Positions 14,826 to 22,036 of a stretch of DNA of 25,505 nt are shown here, in pieces (position 1 is the stretch's first letter; each line of letters opens with the position of its first letter). The position numbers and the translations under genes are program-made. The notes under the pieces are model-generated. The model was not told the origin of the DNA and made no database searches. It saw nothing but the letters and a program-made list of their open reading frames with translations. This stretch comes from an uncultured bacterium (GTDB lineage Bacteria; Planctomycetota; UBA1135; GCA-002686595). Location of the stretch: positions 1-25,505 of the forward strand of contig CADEGS010000041.1 of NCBI GenBank assembly GCA_902826945.1, in the 5' to 3' direction.

Positions 14826-15419
14826 ATGGATCCCGATGCGTCGCGCGCCTCGAGCGCGGAGGTCCGGAGCTGGATGCTGGCCGCGAAGCACGGCGACCGC
14901 GCGGCGATGGGGCGGCTCTTCGGCCACCTGCTGCCGCTCGTGACCGCTTACCTCCGGCGCCGCATGGGGGCGCGTGCGCGGCGCTGGGTCGCGGCCGACG
15001 CGCTCGCGAGCGACGTGCTGTGCGAGACGATCCTCGGCCTCGTTTCGTTGCCGGAGGCGGCGGACGAGAGCGACCTGCACGCGCGCCTGCTGCGGATCGC
15101 GAGGTCACGCCTGTGGGACGCGCTGCGCAGGCACGGGAACGAGCGCGGCGAGTCCTGGGCGCCCGCGGCCCGCGCGGAGCCGCGCGCCGCGAGCGCCTCG
15201 ACGCACGCGGTGACGCGCGCCGACGACGGCCGGCTGCTGCGGGAGCTCGTCGCGCGCCTGCGCGAGGAGCAGGCGAGCGCCGTCCGTCTGTGCGGCATCG
15301 AGGGCCGCACCTACGCCGAGGCCGGCGCGCTGCTCGGCCTCGCGCCGGACACCGTGCGCAAGCGCTACCGCTCCGGCCTGCTCGCGCTGCGGCGCCTGCT
15401 GGCCGGCCGGGAGGTCTGA
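14826..15419 (+). CDS. ECF-type RNA polymerase sigma factor
   Basis: This is a 197-residue sigma-70 family factor, of a different subtype from the kinase-linked one. Region 2 spans about 11-106 (MLAAKHGDRAAMGRLFGHLL; then ASDVLCETILGLVSLP; then LLRIARSRLWDALRRH). A low-complexity Arg/Ala/Ser linker runs about 107-133. Region 4 covers 136-192, with the helix-turn-helix RTYAEAGALLGLAPDTVRKRYRSGL. The ATG at 14826 is the first in frame that precedes region 2. No anti-sigma gene adjoins it directly; the zinc-finger kinase 4 kb away is one possible controller. It meets the BCAM0308-family gene convergently. Confidence 0.9.
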   Translation: MDPDASRASSAEVRSWMLAAKHGDRAAMGRLFGHLLPLVTAYLRRRMGARARRWVAADALASDVLCETILGLVSLPEAADESDLHARLLRIARSRLWDALRRHGNERGESWAPAARAEPRAASASTHAVTRADDGRLLRELVARLREEQASAVRLCGIEGRTYAEAGALLGLAPDTVRKRYRSGLLALRRLLAGREV

Positions 15420-15466
15420 CGGGGCGCGCGCGGCGGCGACGGGGCCACGGGGTGCGGGACCGGTCC

Positions 15467-15494
15467 GGTGACCCCCCGCGACGCGCCGGTCACC
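15467..15494. terminator. Possible hairpin between convergent sigma and BCAM0308 genes
   Basis: GGTGACC (15467-15473) and GGTCACC (15488-15494) form 7 bp arms around a 14-base loop, overlapping the last codons of the minus-strand gene. A 10-base palindrome (GGACCGGTCC, 15457-15466) sits just before. Either could help end transcription between these convergent genes. The long loop lowers confidence. Confidence 0.35.
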
Positions 15495-15996
15495 CGCCGA
15501 GATCGACGAGCACGACCGCCTCGTGCTCGGGGTAGCGGGTGGTGCCCTTGCGGTGGAAGCGTCGCTCCAGCGCGTGCGCGACGCGGCGCGCGAGATGCAC
15601 GCCGGTGGTCGTGACGAGCAGGGCGCCGTCGACGCGCTCGACGGCCATCACGCGCTCCAGCGGGTGCTCCTCGCGCTCGGCCTGCTCGAGGTTGGCGACC
15701 ATGTGGCGCACCTCCTCCTCGGGCGCGTCGAGCTCGGGATGGAGGCGCACGCTCCCGGCGGGCCGCCGCGCGCGCACGCGCTCGCAGGCCGGGCAGACCG
15801 CGCTCACGACGTCGGCGAGCGGCGGCGGGCCCCAGCGCCAGCGGCCGGCGTGGAAGACCACGCCGCAGTCGCAGGCCAGGGCGCCGGTGGGCTTGGCATC
15901 CGGACGGCGCACGCCGTGCGCGTCGCGCGGCTGCGCGCGTCCGGTGCGAGGCCGGTGCCCCTTGCTCGGATCCGGTCGGCTCTGCTTCGTTCCCAT
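15490..15996 (-). CDS. BCAM0308 family zinc-binding protein
   Basis: This 168-residue protein matches the BCAM0308 family, often annotated from weak similarity as an NMD3-like protein; its function is unknown. A basic N-terminus (1-38) leads into CDCGVVFHAGRWRWGPPP (42-59), then VCPACERV (67-74), so Cys42, Cys44, Cys68 and Cys71 are likely zinc ligands. The family's second half is clear: EEEVRHMVANLEQAEREEHP, then RVMAVERVDGALLVTTTGVH and LARRVAHALERRF. The start at 15996 has AAGGAG about 11 bases upstream. It diverges from the DUF883-like gene. In other bacteria, members often lie near stress and membrane-maintenance genes, consistent with this setting. Confidence 0.85.
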   Translation of the reverse strand: MGTKQSRPDPSKGHRPRTGRAQPRDAHGVRRPDAKPTGALACDCGVVFHAGRWRWGPPPLADVVSAVCPACERVRARRPAGSVRLHPELDAPEEEVRHMVANLEQAEREEHPLERVMAVERVDGALLVTTTGVHLARRVAHALERRFHRKGTTRYPEHEAVVLVDLGG

Positions 15997-16252
15997 CGCT
16001 GCAGCGCTCCTTCGCGTTCGACTTGGCCTGCCATCCCGAGTACGGAGGGCTCGAGTCGATGATGGTCCGCGAGCGGCTCGCGAGGAGGAGGCTTCGTGGC
16101 GGGGGAGCAGGGAGTCCTTCTCCGTAGGGAGTCGCCGACCTGCTCCTCCCCGGCGCGGGCCGCCGGATCCGTCCTGCTCGGCCTCGCCCTGCGCAGTACG
16201 GGGGATGCCGTCGGGCGGCGCGAGGGGCCACCATGGAGAAGGGATGAATCCC
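15997..16252. promoter_or_regulatory. Divergent control region with palindromes
   Basis: This 256 bp region separates the BCAM0308 gene from the DUF883-like operon. A near-palindrome CGCGAGC-G-GCTCGCG lies at 16068-16082. GGAGCAGG (16104-16111) pairs with CCTGCTCC (16139-16146), and between them GGGAGTC is repeated directly 17 bp apart (16110-16116 and 16127-16133). These are candidate operator or leader structures. No promoter is called. Confidence 0.4.
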
Positions 16253-16552
16253 ATGGAGGACACGACGATGGTCACCGCAGAGCTGGGCAAGGACCTCGAC
16301 CTCATCCGGCGGGACATCGCGACGCTGCGCGAGGACGTCGCGACGCTGGCGACGAGCGTGAAGGGCCTGGTCGCCGCGCGCGGCCGCGAGACGGTCGGGC
16401 GCATCGAGGAGCTGGGCGACCGCACGCTCGCCCGCGCCGCCGACCTGCGCCAGGAGGCGGGGCGGGAGATCGGCGCGCATCCGTTCACGAGCGTCTTGAC
16501 GAGCTTCGGCCTGGGCCTCGTGCTGGGCCTGGTGCTCGACCCAAAGCGATGA
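16253..16552 (+). CDS. DUF883/ElaB/YqjD-like membrane-anchored protein
   Basis: This 99-residue protein has a long amphipathic helix (about 10-70: LDLIRRDIATLREDVATLAT and onward) and a C-terminal membrane segment with Gly-zipper character (TSVLTSFGLGLVLGLVLD). This is the layout of the DUF883 family, whose YqjD and ElaB members bind ribosomes at the inner membrane in stationary phase in E. coli; transfer of that role here is inference. I chose the ATG at 16253 because GAGAAGGG ends nine bases upstream; an in-frame ATG at 16244 sits too close to that motif. Its stop overlaps the next start (ATGA), implying coupling. Confidence 0.8.
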   Translation: MEDTTMVTAELGKDLDLIRRDIATLREDVATLATSVKGLVAARGRETVGRIEELGDRTLARAADLRQEAGREIGAHPFTSVLTSFGLGLVLGLVLDPKR

Positions 16553-17016
16553 GCGCGGCCGAGCGCCTGCTGGCCGCCGGCAGGACGCGCGGAGCCGAGG
16601 AGCGCCTGCGACGGGTCGTGCGCGCGGCCGAGCGGCGCGCGCTCGCCCTCGGAGCGGCGGGCGCGGCCCTCGTGGCCGCGCTCGTCTTCCTGGCGCTGGC
16701 CGCCGAGCGCGGGCTCGTGCAGGTGCTGCCGCCGGCGCTCGCCGCGCTCGTCCTCGGGCTGTGTCTGCTGCTCGTCGCGGGCGTCGCGGTGCTGCTCGCG
16801 CGCCGGCCGCGGACGGCGGCGCGCGAGGCGGCGCGCGTGCCGCGCTCCGACGACCTCGCGGAGGCGGCGAGCGCTCTCGCCGCCGGGGCCGGCCGGCCGG
16901 CGACGGACCCGCTGGAGGCGGGCCTCCTTGCCGCGGCCGTGCTGCGCGCCCTGCGGCGCGAGCGCCCCGGGAAGGAAGCGGCCGGCGCGAGCCGCAACGG
17001 CGCACCGCCGGCCTGA
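16549..17016 (+). CDS. Holin-like two-helix membrane protein (YqjE-like partner)
   Basis: This 155-residue protein has an Arg-rich start (about 1-30), two hydrophobic helices (about 32-52 and 61-83) with a short turn, and an Ala/Arg-rich soluble tail. It overlaps the DUF883-like gene by four bases. The pair matches the common yqjD-yqjE order, where yqjE belongs to the phage holin-like PF07332 family. Sequence conservation is low, so the family call rests on topology and neighbourhood. It may help shape or organise the inner membrane. The 40 bp gap to the convergent winged-helix gene holds no strong terminator. Confidence 0.6.
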   Translation: MSAAERLLAAGRTRGAEERLRRVVRAAERRALALGAAGAALVAALVFLALAAERGLVQVLPPALAALVLGLCLLLVAGVAVLLARRPRTAAREAARVPRSDDLAEAASALAAGAGRPATDPLEAGLLAAAVLRALRRERPGKEAAGASRNGAPPA

Positions 17017-17055
17017 GAGTCTGAGAAAGAACCCTGCGCGGAGGCCGCCGAGGGC

Positions 17056-17073
17056 CCTACACCGCCGTGTAGG
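17056..17073. repeat. Short hairpin at the end of the winged-helix gene
   Basis: CCTACAC / GTGTAGG arms (7 bp) flank a 4-base loop and overlap the stop codon of the minus-strand gene. It lies 40 bp after the convergent holin-like gene. It may act as a weak bidirectional terminator, or reflect coding sequence only. Confidence 0.3.
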
Positions 17074-17557
17074 TCATCCCGCGTCGCTGTCCCGCCGTCT
17101 CGACCTTGCCCTCGGCGATCAGCCGCTTCATCGCGGGTCGCATCGTCGCGGCGTCGGTGTGCAGGGCGGCGGCGATCTGCTCGCCGCGCTGGCCGGGATG
17201 CTTGCGGACGTGCGCCAGGAGCGACTCCGCCAGGTCGCCGGCGCCGCGCGCGCGGTGCGGGCCGCGCGCCGCGCGCGGAGCGGAGCCCGCGTCGCTCTCG
17301 AGCAGCGCGCCGAGCGAGGTGCGCGCCTCCGCCAGCGCCTTCTGCAGGACGGCGTCGCGCGTCGCCGCCAGCGCCTTCTCGAGCGCCTTCAGCGCCGCGG
17401 CCGCGTGGCGCAGCGCGGGGTCGGCCCGGGCCTGCTTGCGGGCCTCGCGCTCCCGGACGGCGGCGATGCGGGCCTCGAGGTCGGCGATGACCTGCTCGGC
17501 GGTGCGCCGCTGGCGGCGCGGCTTGGGATCGGGCTTCTTGCTCTTCTTCTTGGCCAT
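17057..17557 (-). CDS. Lys-rich coiled-coil protein with C-terminal winged helix
   Basis: This is a 166-residue predicted DNA-binding protein. The N-terminus is strongly basic (MAKKKSKKPDPKPRRQRR). A coiled coil spans about 20-85. The C-terminus (108-166) looks like a winged helix: LAESLLAHVRKHPGQRGEQI, helix-turn-helix residues AAALHTDAATMRPAMKRLIA, then a wing KVETAGQRRGMTYTAV. The basic tail and coiled coil suggest a nucleoid-associated or multimeric regulator rather than a simple repressor. The family was not recognised by name. It is a single-gene unit, 211 bp downstream of the acyl-CoA synthetase gene on the same strand. Confidence 0.75.
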   Translation of the reverse strand: MAKKKSKKPDPKPRRQRRTAEQVIADLEARIAAVREREARKQARADPALRHAAAALKALEKALAATRDAVLQKALAEARTSLGALLESDAGSAPRAARGPHRARGAGDLAESLLAHVRKHPGQRGEQIAAALHTDAATMRPAMKRLIAEGKVETAGQRRGMTYTAV

Positions 17558-17768
17558 GGCGGGATCGGGGGAGCCGGAGGGAGAGAGGGTGAGGGAGAGT
17601 GCGACGGGCGGCGATGCCGATCAAGGGAGCAGGCGCCCGCGCGGCAGGAATCGCGGCGGGGCGGCCGAGGAGGCTCGGGCCGCCGCGCGAGCGCGGAGCC
17701 GTCGGGCTCGGGCCGGCGGAAGCCCCGGTCGCGTCGCGCTCCCGGGCGAGGCCCTGGCGCGACCGTCC
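17558..17768. other. Intergenic region between acyl-CoA synthetase and winged-helix genes
   Basis: These 211 bp contain a purine-rich run on the plus strand (GAGCCGGAGGGAGAGAG, about 17571-17587), pyrimidine-rich in the leader of the winged-helix gene. A 7 bp inverted repeat with a long spacer (GGTCGCG 17727-17733, CGCGACC 17758-17764) lies just past the synthetase stop and may be part of a terminator. Confidence 0.3.
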
Positions 17769-20465
17769 TCAGCGCGCCGGCCGCTCGTCGCTCCGCCCCT
17801 CGGCGGGCTCGCGCAGGCGGATGCGCGCGTCGAGGACGCGGCAGCCCTGGCCGGGCGGCAGGGCGACCAGCGGGTTGACGTCGAGCTCGTGGATCTCGGG
17901 CACCTCGCTGACCAGGTGCGAGACGCGCAGGAGGACGTCCCGGATCGCGTCCTCGTCCGCCGGCGGCCGGCCGCGCGCGCCCTCGAGCAGCTTCCTGCCG
18001 CGGATGCCGCCGACCATCTCGGCCGCGTCGACGTCGGTCAGCGGCGCGACGCGGAAGACGACGTCGCCCAGCACCTCGACGTGGATGCCGCCCAGGCCGA
18101 AGGCGACCAGCGCGCCGAAGACCGGATCCTCGGTGGCGCCGACGAAGGTCTCGACGCCGCCCTGCAGCATGGGCTGGACCAGCACGCCCTCGAAGCGCCC
18201 CGCCCCGGCGCTGCGCGCGCGCAGCGCCTCGAACGCGGCGCGCACGTCGCCGGCGTCGCGCAGGTCGAGCAGCACGCCGCCGACGTCGCTCTTGTGCAGC
18301 AGGCCCTCGAGGACGAGCTTGAGCACGACCGGATAGCCGAGCGCCTCGGCCGCCGCCAGCGCCTCCTCGACGCGCGCGGCCTGGCGCTCCGCGAGGAGCG
18401 GCAGGCCGCAGCGCCCGAGCACGTCGCGCACCTCGTGCGGCCGCAGCCACGAGCTGCCGCGCTCGGCCAGGATCGCGCGGCACACGGCGCGCGCCCCGGC
18501 CGCGTCGCAGCCCTCGAGCGCCGGCAAGACGCCCTCGGGCCGCGCGCGCCACGCGGCGTACTCGGTCGCCCGGCCGAGCGCGCGCGCGGCGCCCTCGGGG
18601 AACGCGTAGGAAGGCAGGCCGCGCCGCAGGCCGCGCGCCTGCCCGCGCCCGCCCTCGCCCATCAGGCAGGTGACGACCGGCTTCGCGCGTCCCGCGCGCT
18701 CGAGCGCGGCGTGCAGCGCGTCCTCGGTCGGGCCGACCTGCGCCGCGTCGATCGGCGCATAGATCACGATCAGCGCGTCGACCTCGTCGGCGGCGAGCAG
18801 GAGCGCGGCGGCGCGGCCGTACTCCTCGGGGCCCGCGCTCGCGATCATGTCGACCGGGTTGCGCGTGCTCGCCTCCTCGGGGAGGAAGGCCGCGAGCGCC
18901 TCGCGCACCGGACCCGACAGCTCCGCGATCGAGAGCCCGCGGCCCTCGCACGCGTCCGCGCACAGGATCGCGGGGCCACCGGCGTTGGTCAGGAGCGCGA
19001 CGCGCCGCCCGCGCGGCAGCGGCTGGCTGCACAGGAAGAGCGCGAGGTCGAACATCTCCTCGAGCGTGTCCGCGCGCAGCATGCCGGTCTGGCGGAAGAG
19101 CGCCTCGACCGCGACGTCGCTCTCGGCCAGCGCCGCGGTGTGGCTGCCCGCCGCGCGCTTGCCGGCGCCGCTGCGTCCGCTCTTGACCGCGACGATCGGC
19201 TTCTTGCGCGCGACGCGGCGCGCGATGCGGGCGAAGCGGCGCGGGTTCCCGAACGACTCCAGGTAGAGCAGGATCACGTCGGTGCGCTCGTCCTCCTCCC
19301 AGTACTGGAGCAGGTCGTTGCCCGACACGTCGGCCTTGTTGCCGACGCTGACGAAGGTGGAGAGCCCGATGCCGAGCGCCTCGGCCGTGGCCAGGATGGC
19401 GAGCCCGAGCGCGCCGCTCTGCGACGACATCCCGACGTTGCCGGCCGGCGGGAGCACCGGCGCGAAGGTCGCGGACAGCCGCACGCGCGGGTCGGCGTTC
19501 AGCAGGCCCATGCAGTTCGGGCCGACCATGCGCATGCCGTGGGCGCGCACGCGCTCGAGCAGCGCGTCCTGGCGCGCGCGGCCCTCGGGGCCGGTCTCGG
19601 CGAAGCCGGCGCTGATGACGACGAGCGCGCGGATGCCGGCCGCGGCGCAGTCCAGGGCGGCGGCCAGCACGCGCTCCTTCGGCACGAGCACGACGGCCAG
19701 GTCCACCGGCCCGGGCAGCGCGCGCACCGAGGGGTAGGCCGGGATCGCGCCGATCGAGGTCGCCTGCGGGTTGACGGCGTACACCGGCCCCTGGAAGCGG
19801 TGCAGCACGAGGCCGTGCAGCGTGCGGAAGCCGAGGCTCGTCTCGTCGCGCGAGGCGCCGATGACGCACACCGCGCGCGGGTGGAAGAAGGGGCGCAGCG
19901 AGGCGCACGTGGCCAGGCGGTCCTGCAGCTCGGAGCGGCGGCGCGCCTCGTCGTCGGGCGGCACGCCGAGGTCGACCGGCACGCGGCCCGCGGCGTCCGG
20001 CTCGCCGAGCGAGAGGCCGGAGCGCCGCAGCACGTCGAGGAGCTCTCCCGTCCCCTCGCCGTGCGCGACGAGCCGGCGCAGGCCGTGGCCCGCGGCGGCC
20101 AGCGCCAGGCGCTCGACCAGCCGCGTCGCGAGCCCCTTGCCGCGGAACGCTTGCTCGACGCCGAGCGCGACCTCCGCCTCGTCCGGCGCGAGCGCGCGGT
20201 AGCCGGCCGCGCCGACGACGCGGTCCTCGCCCTCGACGCTGCGGATCGCTAGCAGCGTGAGCCGCCGGCCCGGATCCGACGAGTCGAGCAGCTCCTCCCA
20301 CGCGAGCGCCTCCCCCGCCCGACCGGGGCCCGGCACGACGCCGCCCTGCGGGCCCCCGGCGCGCGCGACGAAGGCGGCCATGGCCGCGGCGTCCGCGGGG
20401 AGCGACGGACGCACGCGCGCGGTGCTGCCGTCGCGGAGGATGAGCGGGGTGTCGGACAGGGGCAT
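17769..20465 (-). CDS. GNAT acetyltransferase fused to NDP-forming acyl-CoA synthetase
   Basis: This is an 898-residue fusion. Residues 7-170 are a GNAT domain with acetyl-CoA loop EQAFRGKGLATRL (104-116). Residues about 190-460 hold the CoA-binding and ligase parts of an NDP-forming acyl-CoA synthetase: FHPRAVCVIGASRDE (194-208), MVGPNCMGLLN (313-323), MSSQSGALG (346-354) and RAAGSHTAALAESD with the phospho-carrying His442. Residues about 680-890 are an ATP-grasp domain (GYPVVLKLVLEGLLHKSDVG). Related fusions such as Salmonella Pat acetylate lysines on metabolic enzymes. Pat carries its GNAT domain at the C-terminus and lacks the His, so this protein may keep ligase activity. The ATG at 20465 opens straight into the GNAT domain; longer in-frame extension would overlap the next gene. 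Confidence 0.93.
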   Translation of the reverse strand: MPLSDTPLILRDGSTARVRPSLPADAAAMAAFVARAGGPQGGVVPGPGRAGEALAWEELLDSSDPGRRLTLLAIRSVEGEDRVVGAAGYRALAPDEAEVALGVEQAFRGKGLATRLVERLALAAAGHGLRRLVAHGEGTGELLDVLRRSGLSLGEPDAAGRVPVDLGVPPDDEARRRSELQDRLATCASLRPFFHPRAVCVIGASRDETSLGFRTLHGLVLHRFQGPVYAVNPQATSIGAIPAYPSVRALPGPVDLAVVLVPKERVLAAALDCAAAGIRALVVISAGFAETGPEGRARQDALLERVRAHGMRMVGPNCMGLLNADPRVRLSATFAPVLPPAGNVGMSSQSGALGLAILATAEALGIGLSTFVSVGNKADVSGNDLLQYWEEDERTDVILLYLESFGNPRRFARIARRVARKKPIVAVKSGRSGAGKRAAGSHTAALAESDVAVEALFRQTGMLRADTLEEMFDLALFLCSQPLPRGRRVALLTNAGGPAILCADACEGRGLSIAELSGPVREALAAFLPEEASTRNPVDMIASAGPEEYGRAAALLLAADEVDALIVIYAPIDAAQVGPTEDALHAALERAGRAKPVVTCLMGEGGRGQARGLRRGLPSYAFPEGAARALGRATEYAAWRARPEGVLPALEGCDAAGARAVCRAILAERGSSWLRPHEVRDVLGRCGLPLLAERQAARVEEALAAAEALGYPVVLKLVLEGLLHKSDVGGVLLDLRDAGDVRAAFEALRARSAGAGRFEGVLVQPMLQGGVETFVGATEDPVFGALVAFGLGGIHVEVLGDVVFRVAPLTDVDAAEMVGGIRGRKLLEGARGRPPADEDAIRDVLLRVSHLVSEVPEIHELDVNPLVALPPGQGCRVLDARIRLREPAEGRSDERPAR

Positions 20466-20591
20466 GCGCGGGCGGGCGCGCCCTGCGGCGGCGGAGACGG
20501 GCACTCTACGCCGGCCCGTGGCCGGGGGCGAGCGGAGAGGCTCCCGCGCGCTGGCGCAAGACGCCTGCGTCCGCACGGCCGCCCCGCGCGA

Positions 20592-21590
20592 ATGCCGGCT
20601 GCGATGGGATCGAGGACGCGCGCGCTCCTGACCGCCGCCCTGGTGCTCGGGCTCGGGTTGGCCACGGGTCCGGGCTGCCTCTCCATGAAGAAGTCCACCG
20701 TCGAGGAACGGCTGCTGGCGCTCGCCCGGAACGCCCCGCTGCGGGGCCGGATCGAGACGCTCGAGCGCCGCGTCGCGATCGGAGGCGAGGAGGTCCTGGC
20801 GCGCTTCCGCTACGTGCGCGCGGGCCGGCGCGGGGCGCCGACGGTCGTGCTCGTGCACGGCACGCCGAGCTCGCTCGTCACCTGGACGCGCGCCGTCTTC
20901 GGCCCCGGCGGGCTGGCGGAGAGCTGCGACGTGGTGGCGCTCGAGGTCGTGGGGCACGGCGCCACGCGCACCGAGCTCGACGGCTACTCGTTCCAGCGCT
21001 GCGCGGACTGGGTGCGCGCCTTCCTCGAGGCGCTCGACCTGCGCGGCGTGACCCTGGTCGGGAACAGCTACGGCGGCGAGTTCGTCTGGCGCGCCGCGCT
21101 CGACGCGCCGGAGCGCGTGGCGCGCGTCGTCCTGCTGAGCAGCTCGGGCTTCCCGCGGCGCGACGACGAGTGGTTCCCCGAGGAGGTCAAGATGCGCACG
21201 ATGCGCCTGGCCAAGCTCGGCTGGCTGCTGAGCTCGCGCGCGAACGTGCGCGGCGCGCTGCAGCCGCACTTCCAGACGCCGGTGCCCGACGAGCACGTCG
21301 AGGAGGTCTACCTCGTGTGCAAGAACCGCGACGACTGGCACGCGATGATCGACCTCGCGCGCGACGAGAACGGCACGCGCGCCGGCGACCTGGCGGACCT
21401 GCGCCAGCCCACGCTGCTCCTGTGGGGCGCCGAGGACGTCGCCTACCCGCCCGCGACGGTCGGCGAGCGCTTCCGCGCCGCGCTGCCGCACGCGCGCCTC
21501 GAGCTCGTCCCGGGCGCCGGCCACTACCCGCAGGAGGAGCGGCCGGAGGCGGTGGCGCGCGCGATCGCGGCCTTCGCGCGCGGGAGCTGA
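20592..21590 (+). CDS. Alpha/beta hydrolase, exported
   Basis: This 332-residue alpha/beta hydrolase has a leading hydrophobic segment (residues 10-28) ending TGPGC, a possible but weak lipobox. The fold landmarks are VVLVHGTPSSLVTW (85-98, oxyanion region), nucleophile elbow GNSYGG with Ser159, acid Asp282 in LLWGAEDVAYPP and base His311 in GAGHYPQEERPE. The cap region spans about 186-265. The substrate cannot be predicted. The start may instead be the ATG four codons later; neither has a clear ribosome-binding site. It diverges from the acyl-CoA synthetase fusion over 126 bp. It ends 13 bp from the convergent DUF3185 gene. Confidence 0.9.
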   Translation: MPAAMGSRTRALLTAALVLGLGLATGPGCLSMKKSTVEERLLALARNAPLRGRIETLERRVAIGGEEVLARFRYVRAGRRGAPTVVLVHGTPSSLVTWTRAVFGPGGLAESCDVVALEVVGHGATRTELDGYSFQRCADWVRAFLEALDLRGVTLVGNSYGGEFVWRAALDAPERVARVVLLSSSGFPRRDDEWFPEEVKMRTMRLAKLGWLLSSRANVRGALQPHFQTPVPDEHVEEVYLVCKNRDDWHAMIDLARDENGTRAGDLADLRQPTLLLWGAEDVAYPPATVGERFRAALPHARLELVPGAGHYPQEERPEAVARAIAAFARGS

Positions 21591-21603
21591 GCCGAGGCGT
21601 GCC

Positions 21604-21807
21604 TCAGGCGCGCTTGCCGCGCGCCAGGCTGGCCCCGCCGACCACCAGCGCGGCCAGGCCGCCGATCACGAGCCAGATGGCCTTGTCGGTGGGGGAGCTC
21701 GTGAAGAACTCCGAGACCTCCGACGCGAACGAGTCGGACGCGTTGAGCCCCATCACGAGCAGGACGATGCCGATGACGACCAGGGCGAGGCTGAGCGGCT
21801 TGTTCAT
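21604..21807 (-). CDS. DUF3185 family small membrane protein
   Basis: This 67-residue protein has two membrane helices (about 5-21 and 43-61). The family signature is clear: VIGIVLLVMGLNASDSFASE (11-30), then a loop with FFTSSPTDKAIWLVIGG (34-50). The role is unknown. It is the sort of small inner-membrane protein often found near stress or envelope genes. It is the last gene before a convergent hydrolase and 229 bp downstream of the beta-helix gene. Confidence 0.88.
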   Translation of the reverse strand: MNKPLSLALVVIGIVLLVMGLNASDSFASEVSEFFTSSPTDKAIWLVIGGLAALVVGGASLARGKRA

Positions 21808-21992
21808 GAGGAGCGTGCCCTCCCCTGCGACCGACCCGCGGCGCGCGGGTCGCGAGGACGAGGAGGCGGCCGAGGTAGCGTGCAAAGGCCGTGCCTCGTG
21901 CCCCGGCAGCACGCGCGAGCGAGGACGCCGGGCGCGACGTCCGCGCGGGCGGCAGCGAAGCGACGTCCCCTGCACGGCCAGGGCGGGAGCCG

Positions 21993-22020
21993 GAGCGCGG
22001 GAAGAGGGCTCCCGGCGCTC
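21993..22020 (-). terminator. Hairpin downstream of the beta-helix gene
   Basis: GAGCGCGGGA (21993-22002) pairs with TCCCG-G-CGCTC (22010-22020) over ten bases with one bulge and a 7-base loop. It lies 16 bp past the stop of the minus-strand beta-helix gene. No T-tract follows. It is the likely end of that transcript. The rest of 21808-22036 shows no gene. Confidence 0.5.
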
Positions 22021-22036
22021 TGTAGAAACTGCACCG

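Noticed and set aside
9291..15419. Mobile element or genomic island carrying the kinases and sigma factors
   Set aside because: No integrase, transposase, tRNA, direct repeats at the ends or shift in base composition was seen.
20466..21524. Long in-frame extension upstream of the acyl-CoA synthetase
   Set aside because: It overlaps the divergent alpha/beta hydrolase completely and has compositional-shadow sequence. The GNAT domain starts right at the ATG at 20465.
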